From contig NC_088296.1 in the NCBI RefSeq assembly GCF_032854445.1, positions 19,767,853-19,831,852 of the forward strand: a DNA stretch of 64,000 nucleotides, in the 5' to 3' direction. Source of the stretch: Liolophura sinensis (lineage: Eukaryota > Mollusca > Polyplacophora > Chitonida > Chitonidae). The translations under genes were made by a program, and so were the position numbers. Below the pieces are notes generated by a model. The model was given only the letters and a program-made list of their open reading frames with translations, did not search any database and was not told the origin of the DNA. Positions 9,527 through 21,074 of the stretch are shown piece after piece. The first letter of the stretch is position 1, and every line of letters begins with the position of its first letter.

Positions 9527-12500
9527 GGGGAGGCTTGGGAGAGTTGGGCCACTTTTCATAAATCTGAGTGAGGTTTCTTTCCTATAGATGACACAACTTT
9601 TTAAGTGTTTATAACTAGAGAATGTACTAGGGTATTTGGTCATACTAAATATTTTAACTTCATGATAAAACTTTTGAGGAAAAAACGTAATTTCCATGAC
9701 TTGGCAGATCGGCCCAAGTCTCCCCGGGGGTGGTGAGAGTTGGGCCAGACTCGAGGAGAGTTGGGTCATTCAGCAAATGGTATGGGATACATGAGACATC
9801 AAAAATAAATTCCAACAAACATGTTTTTATTTTCCTTCAGCGAATACATGTAGATGTATGACACAATATTGGAACGTGCATTTAATTATAGAAATTATCA
9901 GTAACACTAGACTACTGGCTTAGCATCCTTAATCAATGAAACCGCGTATCCTCAAAAGTCAACAAAATTATAGGCTACACTGTGAACATTGCAAGTTAAC
10001 ACATTTAGGCAAATGTCAGACAAACAATACTTCTTAACAGTTACAGTAAAAGTAAGTCACCCTGACTATAATTAGGCGTCACCATTTAATGTAGTGAAAC
10101 ATGAAACTCCCATCGACTGAAATCACAGGGAAATTGTAGCTTGCCTTCCCGACGAGCGGTGCCGCCAAGACGTTTAGGAACAGGGAGCTTTCTGATCACA
10201 TCACTCTGTGGAAAGGAGGCCCTGTCATTCTCATTGATCATGAATGTAGGAATCGTATTTAGGCGACTAACCTCTCGCTGCAAGAAAACACCTTCGTATT
10301 CATCACTGCCAACCACATCCACTCTTGCAATGTAATGTGCAATGTTAGACTTAGCACCCTTAAACTGCACAACAAGAAAATCACCCTCAATAATTTCAGT
10401 CTCGCTACTGTCCCTTAAACTCATGTCATCACTGTCATATTCACTTGATGTTGACGGTGATTTTGAGCGACATGCCATCAAATCTGATTGGAACAAAGAC
10501 TTCTTTGCTTTTTGGTTTACATTTGTTTTAGCTTTACGCTTCTTACTCGCCTTTTCGGCCTGAGCTGCAGCTATGCCGTTGTGAACTGGGGTGTCTGTGA
10601 GGATTCTTGTTGAACCTTTCTTTCGGCCCCTGTTGGTAGCCTTTCGGGGCCCAGCTTTTGGGAATGGAACAATAACAGCAGGTGAGACATAATGAGATGG
10701 TCTTGGCGGGGGAGCTGGTGTTGCACTTGGACCTGGCTGGGAAGTTAGTGTTGCACTTGGACCTGGCTGGGGAGCTGGTGTTGCACTTGGACCTGGCTGG
10801 GGAGGAGCTAGTGTTGCACTTGGACCTGGCTGGAGAGCGGGTGTTGCACGTGGTTCTTGTTGATCAGCTGGTGTTGTGTTTTCATCAACTTCAGTATTCC
10901 GATCTGTCACTGATGATGCTTCAAAATCGACTTCGGAGAATACATCTCTGTTGAAGGGAAAAATTCCTGTAAACTGGAATCCTGATAAGATGTTCTGAAC
11001 TGTGAGGCCGTGCAACTGGGCATGCGCTGTAAATCCAGGTATTTCGTATATTGTAACAGTTTTGCCTGGATTGGACCGCATCCAGTTTTCTATTGCCCGG
11101 CAATATGCCGCCTTAAATGATTTGAAGTAGCACCTGTCCAGCGGCTGCAATTTGTGACTGGTGTGTGGGGGTATTGTTAGCAATACTATACCATTCTCTT
11201 TTGCAATGTCAATTGCTGCTAGTGAGATATGTGTCCCGTGGTTGTCCAGAATGAGTAGAACTTTTTTTTCCTGACTGCATCTAATATGGCGAATAAAATG
11301 CCTTAAGTAGTCCAAGAAGAGCTGCTCATTTATCCAACCACTAGGATTCGCTCCCCCAATACATCCGGGAGGGCCATTCTTGATGAAGTGATTCCTGAAG
11401 TTTTTTCGTGGGAATATCAGCATTGGTGGTACAACTGTGCCTGCTGCATTGACAGCGTATACTGCAGTGACTAGTTGCCCCCTTTCTCCTGAAGTCACAG
11501 ATCCTACCTGCTTCACACCTAATTCTGCAACAACATTTTCAGGCTGCTGCACGGTAGTGCACCCTGTTTCATCTACATTAAATACATCCTGACACTCAAA
11601 TTTGTGCACATCCAGAACATTTGACAGATTGTCAAAAAAGGTCTTAACATTGTGTCGGTTGAAAGCACTTGCCCTGGTTAATGATGTTGCTTCAGGGCAT
11701 CTGATTGCTAGACGGTTTCTTTCTTTAAAAGAAATCCAAAAATGCTCCCCAGTCATGCCATTTTCGATCCACGAAGCTGGGACATCTATGCCATTTCTGA
11801 CGGCGTACTCCACAATTAATGCACGGCACTTGTTTCTGGTGAGCCCATGGAATTGTGATGCCAATTTTTTTATATGTGTGGACAAATCTTGTTCCATCTC
11901 TGGGGTGAATACCATGTTTTTCTGCTGACAGTTCTGAAAACCAAACGTTACACCGTCCGACTTTAGCAAATATCTTTTCAAGGTTGTCCTTGATATTCCA
12001 AAGTCATTGGCGGCTGCCCTTAAACTGCTTCCTGCGCTGACTTGTTCCTTGGCCCTCTTCAAAACACCCTCTGGTGTCCCTCTGTCCGTCTTTCTTTTGT
12101 ATTTTCTTGGCATCTGGTGTAAATGAATAGCATCTAAATAAGACTTTGGGCTATTAAGGACGCTCGTGAATTAGTTAAATACAGGATGAGTTTTATTAAT
12201 AATTAGGACAGAAACATAATTAGAACGTTACTAATCTTACTTTCACGCTTACAAACCCATTACTTATATCGACAGGATCATTTTGGACAGCCAAACATAT
12301 CTGTGGGAGAGTTGGTCCACCATAAGGGGAGATATGAGCCGCTGGCCCAACCCTCCCACATCCATGTGGTCCAACCCTCCCCATCATGCCATTTTTGTTT
12401 TCCGCCATTTCTTTCCACGCTGCATTTAAATTTTGTTATTTTATAAATTCTACCATTGTAGGGCAATATCACAGCTATTCATTACGAGGTGTTACATTAC

Positions 12501-12750
12501 TGTTGTGCAAATCAGGAAGTGTAGAGGAAAAAACATACCTTGAAGCTCAGTTTTTGTCTATACCGCCTAAAAAACTTTTTTGCTGACAGAATTTGTCAGC
12601 TTGACCTCATGGAACAGCCCCCTACACCAACGAGCACATGTTGACCAGCACTTTTATTAAGGGGCACAACTCAACACTGGCAGCCCCACATATCAATTAA
12701 AATAAGGCTGGTCCAAGTCTCCCCCTGGACCAACTCTCCCAAGCCTCCCC
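9527..12750 (-). mobile_element. Complete pogo-like (Tc1/mariner superfamily) DNA transposon
   Basis: The element is 3,224 bp. Its ends are inverted repeats of 25 bp with one mismatch, starting GGGGAGGCTTGGGAGAGTTG on the left and as the complement on the right. TA at 9525-9526 and 12751-12752 is the target duplication expected for Tc1/mariner/pogo. Further copies of the end motif (gagagttgg-x-cca, and 'aagtctcccc') sit inside both ends at about 9,710-9,770 and 12,300-12,390 plus 12,712-12,725, as subterminal repeats that transposase may bind. The only gene is an unbroken transposase on the minus strand. Ends, target duplication and open frame together suggest a young, possibly still active copy. 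Confidence 0.93.
10086..12113 (-). CDS. Pogo-like transposase, DD35D, 675 aa, intact
   Basis: Order of parts: a basic start (MPRKYKRKTDRG); a pipsqueak-type helix-turn-helix at about residues 12-52; a CENP-B/Tc5-type DNA-binding region at about 68-165; a DDE endonuclease core with acidic residues D181 (FNVDETGC), D290 (LLILDNHGTH) and D326 (HKLQPLD), so 35 residues between the last two; a proline-rich linker with about four copies of QPGPSATxAP at about 430-490; a basic stretch (GRKKGSTR, KKRKAKTN) suitable as a nuclear signal; and a C-terminal domain of about 110 residues (EGDFLVVQFKG start) that resembles the small beta-barrel tail seen in many invertebrate CENP-B-like transposases, an assignment from memory. 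It would cut and paste DNA carrying the inverted repeats. The start at 12113 gives the full N-terminal DNA-binding region. Confidence 0.92.
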   Translation of the reverse strand: MPRKYKRKTDRGTPEGVLKRAKEQVSAGSSLRAAANDFGISRTTLKRYLLKSDGVTFGFQNCQQKNMVFTPEMEQDLSTHIKKLASQFHGLTRNKCRALIVEYAVRNGIDVPASWIENGMTGEHFWISFKERNRLAIRCPEATSLTRASAFNRHNVKTFFDNLSNVLDVHKFECQDVFNVDETGCTTVQQPENVVAELGVKQVGSVTSGERGQLVTAVYAVNAAGTVVPPMLIFPRKNFRNHFIKNGPPGCIGGANPSGWINEQLFLDYLRHFIRHIRCSQEKKVLLILDNHGTHISLAAIDIAKENGIVLLTIPPHTSHKLQPLDRCYFKSFKAAYCRAIENWMRSNPGKTVTIYEIPGFTAHAQLHGLTVQNILSGFQFTGIFPFNRDVFSEVDFEASSVTDRNTEVDENTTPADQQEPRATPALQPGPSATLAPPQPGPSATPAPQPGPSATLTSQPGPSATPAPPPRPSHYVSPAVIVPFPKAGPRKATNRGRKKGSTRILTDTPVHNGIAAAQAEKASKKRKAKTNVNQKAKKSLFQSDLMACRSKSPSTSSEYDSDDMSLRDSSETEIIEGDFLVVQFKGAKSNIAHYIARVDVVGSDEYEGVFLQREVSRLNTIPTFMINENDRASFPQSDVIRKLPVPKRLGGTARREGKLQFPCDFSRWEFHVSLH

Positions 12751-12855
12751 TATCTAATTAAAATGTATAATAGATGTACAATAGGTGTAGTTCGTATCGT
12801 TAATTCATTAGATCCGAGCGTAATTGCACGTCAGCCTACAGCTGTGACTAAACAA

Positions 12856-12906
12856 AAGTTGAGATATTGCCGATGTGGCGTTTAGCCATAATCATTCATT
12901 CAACTG
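12856..12906 (-). mobile_element. SINE-5 tail fragment
   Basis: 'gatattgccgatgtggcgtt' followed by 'tagccataatcattcattc' matches the copy at 31,325-31,425 in the opposite orientation. Confidence 0.55.
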
Positions 12907-13904
12907 CTGGAAGAAATCAGCATTAGGGATTTTGTAACTCAAATGCGCGGGAAGATGTTGCGCTAATGCGCCAGTCAAACACTTCGAAGTGCGCACGTGG
13001 TATTGATGTTGCTAGCAGCCGACGTTTTTGTTATCATTCTGTCAGAAAATTAACTGTGGTAAGCATTTACATATCAGCTTCTTACGATATGTCTTTATAT
13101 TTGATTGGTAGAGAATTTGATGTGTTCCCGATCAATGAATCTACCAGCTACGTATGACTGGCTCAGTGTAACGACTGTAGGTAATCTACATGTAGCCGCA
13201 GGTCGTCTGCAATTGTATGTTATAACAACAACAACAACGCTACCACCATTCTAGATAACAGGGTCCAAACAAATCCTGCCCTTAATCAATGCAGTATTTA
13301 TAATCACCCCCTTCTACGCACTCTACGCACGAGGGTTTGTAGTATCATTTTAAGCTACGATATTGTATATGGCTGCTTTTATTTACTTCTTTTTTCAGTT
13401 GACTGCACTTCTGGGCATCACTGAGATGCATATGCCATCTCCATAAAACAAAATCTTTCATTGGCCTGCGGCTTATTCATTCGTAATTTTATTATCAGTT
13501 CGCTAATTGATACAACTTGTGGAAAACTTTTTCTTCAAATACTTTTACTTTACTTTAAGTTTCATTCTGGATAAAGATTTCATTTCCTTCCAGTTGAAAT
13601 GACTCTGCAGTGGAACAGGCAGTTCATGTTGACGTATCATAGTTCATCAAGCAAGCCAAGTGAAATGATCCACTGCTATACGTCAGCCATAGGCCGGCAG
13701 TGTAACGTTTCACTACAGTTAACCCAACAAAGCAATTGGCTGTTTCAGAACACAAACAGAAAGAAAGTTCCTCAGTTGGTATCGGCCTTTGTTGCTAAAA
13801 GAACATTGCTTGGGTTCATTTGTAAACATATTGTATTCATCAGACTGATAAGTCAAACTATTTTGATATGATGTATGGGCTCATCACATGTTGGGAAAGT
13901 TTGT

Positions 13905-14040
13905 TAATGATAAACTGCAGGTCGGTGTATTGGACTGGGCACACCAGTTTCCTCCACTCACAATACTGACTGCTTTTGATTGGTATAAGTGAAAATTCCA
14001 TGAGTGTGGCAATAAGCAACAATAAAACAAATAAATGAAT
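13905..14040 (+). mobile_element. SINE-4-like fragment
   Basis: 'tttcctccactcacaatact' and a tail of 'aacaaataaatga' type resemble the SINE-4 3' half at about 8,790-8,910. Confidence 0.4.
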
Positions 14041-14221
14041 ATAAACAATGATTTCAGATAATTTTAGACAAATGTCTTGAATTCCAAATACCTGTTAATT
14101 AACTTATCAATCATGTGTCTAATTTGAACATTTTTCCCCCCAGGATTCCTGTCTCTACAGGTTTTGGTGACTTTATCTGCCTTTGTTGTGACTTCCATCG
14201 ATACACCTGCAGACGTATAGA

Positions 14222-17200
14222 ATGGCCTACATTGTACAGTCTGATGTAAGCTTGGACTCCAAAAGTGCTGTAGAGACATTGCTGCAGATCCCCCTGGACA
14301 TGATCAAGCAAGACATGGTTAGCTGCTATTGTAACCATGGTCACGATCCTGAAAACTCCAATGCGAACTCCAGCTCAACATTTTCGAAAGAGGAAATGTT
14401 GTTGGAGAAGGTCAAGATTTCTGATGAGGCAGTGAAGAGTGGAAGTTGCGAAAACGATGTGGCAGAAAGTTCTCCAGTCTACACAGATTTCATGAAGAAA
14501 GAAAAAGACAAGGAAATTAAAGGTGTAACTAAGAAAGAAACTTTGAATTTGGAGAACATGTCCTCATACTGGGACATGAACTCAGATGAATCAAGCATTG
14601 ACAATGTCAAGGCATATATTGTAGGAGGTGGCTTTATGGAGTTGTCTCCCCTGATTGATCTGAAAGAGAGAGCTACAGTGGTGACTTACAAACAAGAGTT
14701 TCCGGAAGTGGAAATCAAGATGGCCTTGAGACCTCACAAAATCACAGGGGTTTTCTCCCACAGCAGCATCGTAGATAGAGCTGCCATTAGTCCTGGGATG
14801 GCAGACGGAGTGGACTTGACCATAGACCGTTCTGCAGAGACTAAATCATTCCTTGTACTGAGGCCTGAAAATAAATACAAAACCAGTGGCACAAAAGCAG
14901 GGTTGTCTTCAAGGTTGAAAGTCGAAAAAGTTTCAAAGCTCAGCAGGAAAAAATTTGCACAACCTGTCCAAAAAGTCTCACTGTGGCACACCAATAAGGG
15001 GAAAGCTTTTGAGAAGTACATGTGTATCAGAGGTTGTGACATGAAACCAAGACATTCACGCCGACAAAAGCTCGGGATTAATTTCAGGGAGAAGATGATA
15101 TCTGTAAACCGTGGCATATACACATGCCTGAAGATAAAAAACAATACAGGTGAACAAGCTGATTATTTGTACATATTTTATATGCAGGGTTTTAATTACA
15201 TACTTAAAAAAAAAAAGAAAAACAATTTCTAAGAAATAAATGCATTCAAATATTTTAATGATAAAATAAATTGCAAAAAAAAAAAATTAATAAACTGAAA
15301 CTACATGCATATTACTGGATAGTCTTTAACACTCTTTTGGCTGATATATAATACATTTTAGGGTTTTTTTTTTCTTTTGTAGTGTAGAAATGCTTCTAAA
15401 TATATGTGTACATGTACATTTATTTTGTAGTGTAGAAATACTTCTGAAATACTTGTGTACATGTACACATGTACTTTAAGATATAATCTTTCAATAATTC
15501 ATGTTTCGAAGCAATTCTTTCACGTAGTTCTCATTGGGCTATGAAATCATGTTGACTTCTATTTGACATGTACAAAAAAAATTTGCAGGAGAGGTGAGCA
15601 ATGATGCTGCACAAGTCAGAGCAGGAGTCGACAAGGCTGTGGTAAGACTGGAAGCTTGTGCCACTTGTTCTTGTAAAAAGGTATGATAATGTCTGAATTC
15701 TGTGTTTTATGCACAATCAGAGTTGTTGTTTTGGGGGGTTACTCTACCTGCCCACTAAACACATCACCAATTTCAAAATTTTTATTTTACAAAAATAATT
15801 TTTTTTTTATTTTTGAAAATTAGTACAGTTTTTCATTGTACGCTGGCTGTGGTTGGGATATTACTGCTTAACAAATGTGAAATTCATGATATGTGTAATA
15901 TCCATAGAAGTATCCATCCTTCAGAAGAAAGCTGTTCTACCTTCCCAAAATAAAAAAAAAAACTTAAAGAGTATTACCAGAAACAGAAAACTTTTTTACC
16001 ATGCCAGTTTAGGTTGTTGTTTAATGAATTAATAAATGGATGCATCTTTTCTTGATGTTGGAGAAAGTTATCAAAATAAAATTAGAACATTGAAAAGCAT
16101 TAAAGAGAGCAGTCACAAAAACATAAAGAAGAAATCGGAACGTTCGAAGAAGTAAAAATGTGAATTTTCACATTTATTTTTTATTTCATTTTTTGGATTA
16201 TTAGTGTCAGTTAAACCGCAAAATGAAATTTGTGTGGCCTAGTTCTTTCTAGTTTATAAATTTTATGGGAGGAAAGTCACAGTTGAATGCTCACAGCATA
16301 TCTATCTTGACCCACAGCCTTAGTTGACACATTAGCAGGCTGAATAGTTAAAGGAGAAGAAAAACATAAGTATGATGCCATCAGATTAAAGAGCATGAAA
16401 ACCAAGTTGCAAATATGGCATGTGAAATTTTTTGAGGGTGGGGGGAGTGGGGAGGCTAAGGATGGTGTTTTACCATAAACCATGAATCTGTATAAAATCT
16501 GTATCAAGTGAAAAACTAGGGTTGTGTGTATGACATAAAACTTAAATGACATTAAATCAAACATTTAATCCTGTGGGAATGGTAGAGGAAAGCTTGATAT
16601 ATGCTCAAGGCAGGGGCATGACAGGCAGTGATCTAAGGTTGATTCTTTACAGTGCTGTTTACTTCCAGTTGAGATATTTTTATGAGTTATGTCCCCTTCC
16701 TTCTTACACTATAATGCTTTTAAAGTACACTTATTCGTAATCCGTTAGACCAAGAAAAAGACATCAATTTTTTTTAAGGTTCAACAATGAATAACCATAA
16801 ATGATAAAACAGTATGGAAAATGACTTGATTTTGAACCTATTAATGATCCATTTTGACTTCATTTCATACATGTACTTGAGTGTGATTACTTGTAACTTG
16901 GTGGGAAGTTTTGAGTTGAATTTGTTATCCAAGACTGTTATGATTTTATTTTTCTGGTTAAATGCACTTCATAAAACAATTCAAGCATCCAGATCAGGAG
17001 CAGTAGATCCAGGGTCAGTTGTGGATTGAGTCACAGCTAATACTTGGGAAGAGGAAGTTGCAGCTTCCTTGCTGGGTGGTCAGCACAAAGTGGATAGTGC
17101 AACGACTGGTTGACCCGTATCAGTATAATGGCTCGGTCGGACGGCTTACTTGCCTTCAGTAAGTCATCTCATTGAAGCAGCACTAGATAAAAGAGCAGTG

Positions 17201-18362
17201 GAAATCTGTCCTGCAACAAGGAGGCACATTACATGCACTCTAATGATTCCTTCGTCGTCATATGACTGAAAAATTGTGAAGTACGGCGTTAAACCCCATG
17301 CACTCACTCGTGAGACAATTAATCTTTTTTTTTTTTCATATATATAATTCCCAGGGGAAATGGAGGAAGTGTCGCTGCTCAGAGATTATAAAGTTGAGTC
17401 CTTCCTCACTGGGGCTTGACAGAAGTACAGCTGGTGAGATTAGTGGATGTGATCAAATGCATCGAGAAGCTGAGACAAGCTCAGACCAATGTACACAAGG
17501 TGTCAAGAATGTGTCGTCCAACACTGGCCGAATACGTCGGAAGAAGTCTGGTCAGGGAGAATGTGAATCTCCAGGGAGACTTATTGAGGATTCTGCAGTC
17601 AAAACAGTTCAGAAAGGGATTCGTCGTAGACTTAAACATACATGTAAGCATATTGAAGTAAAATCTGGTAAAGCATTTCTGATGGAAAAATACAGCTTTG
17701 TGCAGAAGGAGGAGTTGATAAGGGCGGAGACGAATGATGTCACGGTGATGAACAGACGCTGTTGTCTGACGGTCGAAATCTGCCATCGTTCTGACCTGTC
17801 CACTGCCAAGGTGGAGACACACATGTGTGCCAGGTGCAGGAAGTGTTTCACGGATGCAAGGAGTTTAAAGAACCACTTGCGCACACACACAGGTGACCTG
17901 CCGGTTGGGTGCGAGCTGTGCGACAAGCGCTTCACTTGCGTATCAGCACTGAATCGTCACAGGAAGAAGCATTTGGATGCAAACAGCTACACCTGCATGG
18001 AATGCGGAAAGAACTTCAGGCTGCGAGCATCTTTACAGAGGCACCAGGTTGTGCACTCAGGTGTGAGACGCTTCACCTGTCAGGTGTGTCAGAAAAAGTT
18101 CATGTGGCCGGCGTGCTTGAGCCGTCACGCAACAGTGCACACCAGAGAAAGGCCCTTCCGGTGTGAGGTATGTCAAAAAAGCTTTGGGTACTTATCCACC
18201 TTACATAGGCATCGCTTTACGCACACTGGAATTAAACCATTTTCCTGTCCGCTCTGCCACAGGAGATTTACCCGCATGGGTGCCGTAAAAAGACATCTAA
18301 ACCGTACATGTAAGGTACAGAGATTGGACAAACACGAAGACTATGTGTATACACGAAATTGA
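14222..18362 (+). CDS. C2H2 zinc-finger protein, gene A (exons 14222-15149, 15589-15680, 17355-18362)
   Basis: Three exons join with consensus splice sites and compatible phases (phase 1, then phase 0) to give 675 residues without a break. The start ATG at 14222 follows an acceptor-like tract at 14,143. The first exon encodes a polar, lysine- and glutamate-rich region with no recognised domain. The short second exon reads GEVSNDAAQV...CATCSCKK. The third holds six C2H2 fingers at about 17,825-18,315 with cores CARCRKCF, CELCDKRF, CMECGKNF, CQVCQKKF, CEVCQKSF and CPLCHRRF. The last ends in H-x4-C rather than H-x3-H, so it is C2HC-like. By family it is a nuclear sequence-specific DNA-binding protein, target unknown. 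It lacks the AKYQP box of genes B, C and D. The last codons are homologous to the 74-bp tandem array that follows. Intron 2 carries a SINE-2. Confidence 0.85.
16985..17312 (+). mobile_element. SINE-2 copy in intron 2 of gene A
   Basis: 5'-truncated copy starting near the B box ('gatccagggtcagttgtgg'), body 'atcagtataatggctcggtc', tail 'gtacggcgttaaaccccatg'. It ends about 40 bp before the acceptor of the zinc-finger exon. Confidence 0.75.
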
Positions 18363-18903
18363 CACTCATGAACTGTATGTGAAGAGTACAGGGAATTGAC
18401 ACTCGCAAACTGTATTTGCAAGGTATATGGGATTGACAAACACAAACTGTGCATAAACTATACAGGGAATTGACACTCGCGAACTGTAAGTGCAGGGTAT
18501 AGGGGATTGACAAACACAAACTGTACGTGAAGTGTAGAGGGAATTGACACTCGCGAACTGTATTTGCAAGGTATATGGGATTGACAAACACAAACTGTAC
18601 ATGAAGTGTACAGGGAATTGACACTCGCGGACTGTATTTGCAAGGAATATGGGATTGACAGACACAAACTGTACATGAAGTGTACAGGGAATTGACACTC
18701 GCGAACTGTATTTGCAAGGTATATGGGATTGACAAACACAAACTGTACGTGAAGTGTAGAGGGAATTGACACTCGCGAACTGTAAGTGCAGGGTATAGGG
18801 GATTGACAAACACAAACTGTACGTGACGAGTACAGGGAATTGACACTCGCGAACTGTATGTGCAAGGTATAGGGGATTGACAAACACAAACTGTACTTGA
18901 AGA
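18312..18903. repeat. 74-bp tandem array that begins inside the gene A coding end
   Basis: The word 'gacactcg' recurs at 18398, 18472, 18546, 18620, 18694, 18768 and 18842, exactly 74 bp apart. The sequence before the stop codon (18312-18361, starting 'aaggtacagagattggacaa') aligns with the second half of the repeat unit ('aaggtatatgggattgacaa') with few changes and a 3-bp shorter spacing. The last about 16 codons and the stop of gene A are thus a diverged first unit. All three minus-strand frames stay open across the array because of the lack of stops in the unit. Confidence 0.92.
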
Positions 18904-18904
18904 G

Positions 18905-20300
18905 CAATAATGTCATATACATGTACAGCAATAGTCTGATGTGTCATAATGTCCTATACATGTACAGCAATAGTCTTGTGTGTCATTATGTCATATACAT
19001 GTAGACCAATAGTCTTGTGTGTCATTATGTCATATACATGTACAGCAATAGTCTGGTGTGTCATTATGTCATATACATGTACAGCAATAGTCTGGTGTAT
19101 CATAATGTCCTATACATGTACAGCAATAGTCTGGTGTATCATAATGTCCTATACATGTACAGCAATAGTCTGGTGTGTCATAATATCATATACATGTACA
19201 GCAATAGTCTTGTGTGTCATTGTGTTATATACATGTAGACCAATAGTCTTGTGTGTCATTATGTCATATACATATACAGCAATAGTCTTGTGTCATTATA
19301 TCATATACATGTACAGCAATAGTCTTGTGTGTCATTATGTCATATACATGTAGACCAATAGTCTTGTGTGTCATTATGTCATATACATGTAGACCAATAG
19401 TCTTGTGTGTCATTGTGTCATATACATATACAGCAACAGTCTTGTGTCATTATATCATATACATGTACAGCAATAGTCTTGTGTGTCATTATGTCATATA
19501 CATGTAGACCAATAGTCTTGTGTGTCATTATGTCATATACATGTACAGCAATAGTCTGGTGTGTCATAATGTCCTATACATGTACAGCAATAGCCTGGTG
19601 TGTCATTATGTCATATACATGTACAGCAATAGTCTGGTGTGTCATAATGTCCTATACATGTACAGCAATAGTCTGGTGTGTCATTATGTCATATACATGT
19701 ACAGCAATAGTCTGGTGTATCATAATGTCCTATACATGTACAGCAATAGTCTGGTGTATCATAATGTCCTATACATGTGCAGCAATAGTTTCGTGTCATT
19801 GTGTTATATACATGTAGACCAATAGTCTTGTGTGTCATTATGTCATATACATGTAGACCAATAGTCTTGTGTGTCATTATGTCATATACATATACAGCAA
19901 TAGTCTTGTGTCATTATGTCATATACATGTACAGCAATAGTCTGGTGTGTCATAATGTCCTATACATGTACAGCAATAGTCTGGTGTATCATAATGTCCT
20001 ATACATGTACAGCAATAGTCTGATGTGTCATAATGTCCTATACATGTACAGCAATAGTCTGGTGTGTCATTATGTCATATGCATGTACAGCAATAGTCTG
20101 GTGTGTCATAATGTCCTATACATGTACAGCAATAGTCTGGTGTGTCATTATGTCATATACATGTACAGCAATAGTCTGGTGTATCATAATGTCCTATACA
20201 TGTGCAGCAATAGTCTTGTGTCATAATATCATATACATGTACAGCAATAGTCTTGTGTGTCATTGTGTTATATACATATACAGCAATAGTCTTGTGTGTA
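18905..20300. repeat. 39-bp minisatellite, about 35 copies
   Basis: The unit reads 'atgtcatatacatgtacagc' then 'aatagtctggtgtgtcatt'. Variants differ at a few sites (tcat/tcct, acagc/agacc, ctgg/cttg). A few units are 2 bp short. The period of 13 codons creates long open frames (MSYTCTAIVWCVI repeated) that are a by-product of the repeat. It lies in the presumed 3' UTR or flank of gene A. Confidence 0.95.
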
Positions 20301-20947
20301 CACAAACATAGTTTTAATTATAGTGTGTGTGAGTTACTGTACCCAAAAGAGCAATTTGCGCGGGAAATTAGCATCAGACAAGAATAATAATAAAAAACTG
20401 AACGAGACACTCTTACATGTGAAGTACAGTAAGGATGAATGTATTCGTCGTTTCTATTACGTAGAAACCTGAAGTCTCCAATCGTTGTAATGATTGAGGA
20501 AGAGGTATAGTTCACGACAACCTACAAGGTTGGCTTGATCAGTTTGAGATCAAGTTTGAGAATTGATCAAACTCTGATGTTGTGAAGGAGTCTCATTGAT
20601 GTAAATTATGGTGTGTTTCCAGTCGCCATTGGTCACAAGGGAGGTTATCATGCGATCAAGGTCATTTATTTGTCACAGTGAATTAACATCTTGACATTTG
20701 CATATTGTTGATGTTTTTGTTTCAATTCCAAAGAGTGCTTTTTTTGTAACATAGATTTAAGTTTAAACCAGATGTCTACATTTGTTATAACTTTTTGTAG
20801 TGAAACCAAAATGTTTAACATTTAGTATTTTAATCCAGCCTTATTGAACTTTGATAATGGTTTAGTCTTAGGATGTCCCCTTTTGTTTTGAGGATTTTTT
20901 GCTGTTCTTGTGAAATATTTTTGTTCATGTAGATCTAAAACATGATA

Positions 20948-20953
20948 AATAAA
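20948..20953 (+). promoter_or_regulatory. Possible poly(A) signal of gene A
   Basis: AATAAA downstream of both arrays. If used, the 3' UTR would contain both tandem arrays. Other AATAAA words occur, so this is tentative. Confidence 0.25.
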
Positions 20954-21074
20954 GAAGCAAACTGTTTTTTTTATGTTGTAATACATATATGTATATGCTT
21001 GTAATTTTCAAGGGTTGGTATGAGAGCATTATCTCCCTTTTGGCTCTGCACTTTTTTTATGTTTATTAGCCTTT

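Larger units (their letters stand above)
12753..14140. other. Upstream region of zinc-finger gene A, no clear gene
   Basis: AT-rich DNA with small open frames that show no domain. It holds a SINE-5 tail at about 12,856-12,906 and a SINE-4-like fragment at about 13,905-14,040. A polypyrimidine tract and AG at 14,136-14,143 look like the acceptor of the 5' UTR/coding exon of gene A. Confidence 0.5.

Noticed and set aside
13599-13871. 90-codon frame upstream of gene A as a 5' coding exon
   Set aside because: No acceptor or donor with fitting phase and no similarity to the gene A start. It may be 5' UTR or chance.
14734-15144. 136-codon minus-strand frame opposite gene A
   Set aside because: Shadow of the coding exon. 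The plus-strand frame has consistent splice phases and leads to zinc fingers.
18905-20300. CRISPR-like regular repeats
   Set aside because: Units are directly adjacent with no unique spacers, and the genome is animal.
18949-20311. Long plus-strand frames (MSYTCTAIV...) suggesting a repetitive protein
   Set aside because: They arise because the 39-bp unit is a multiple of three and lacks stops. Several frames are open at once and there are no splice sites or start context.
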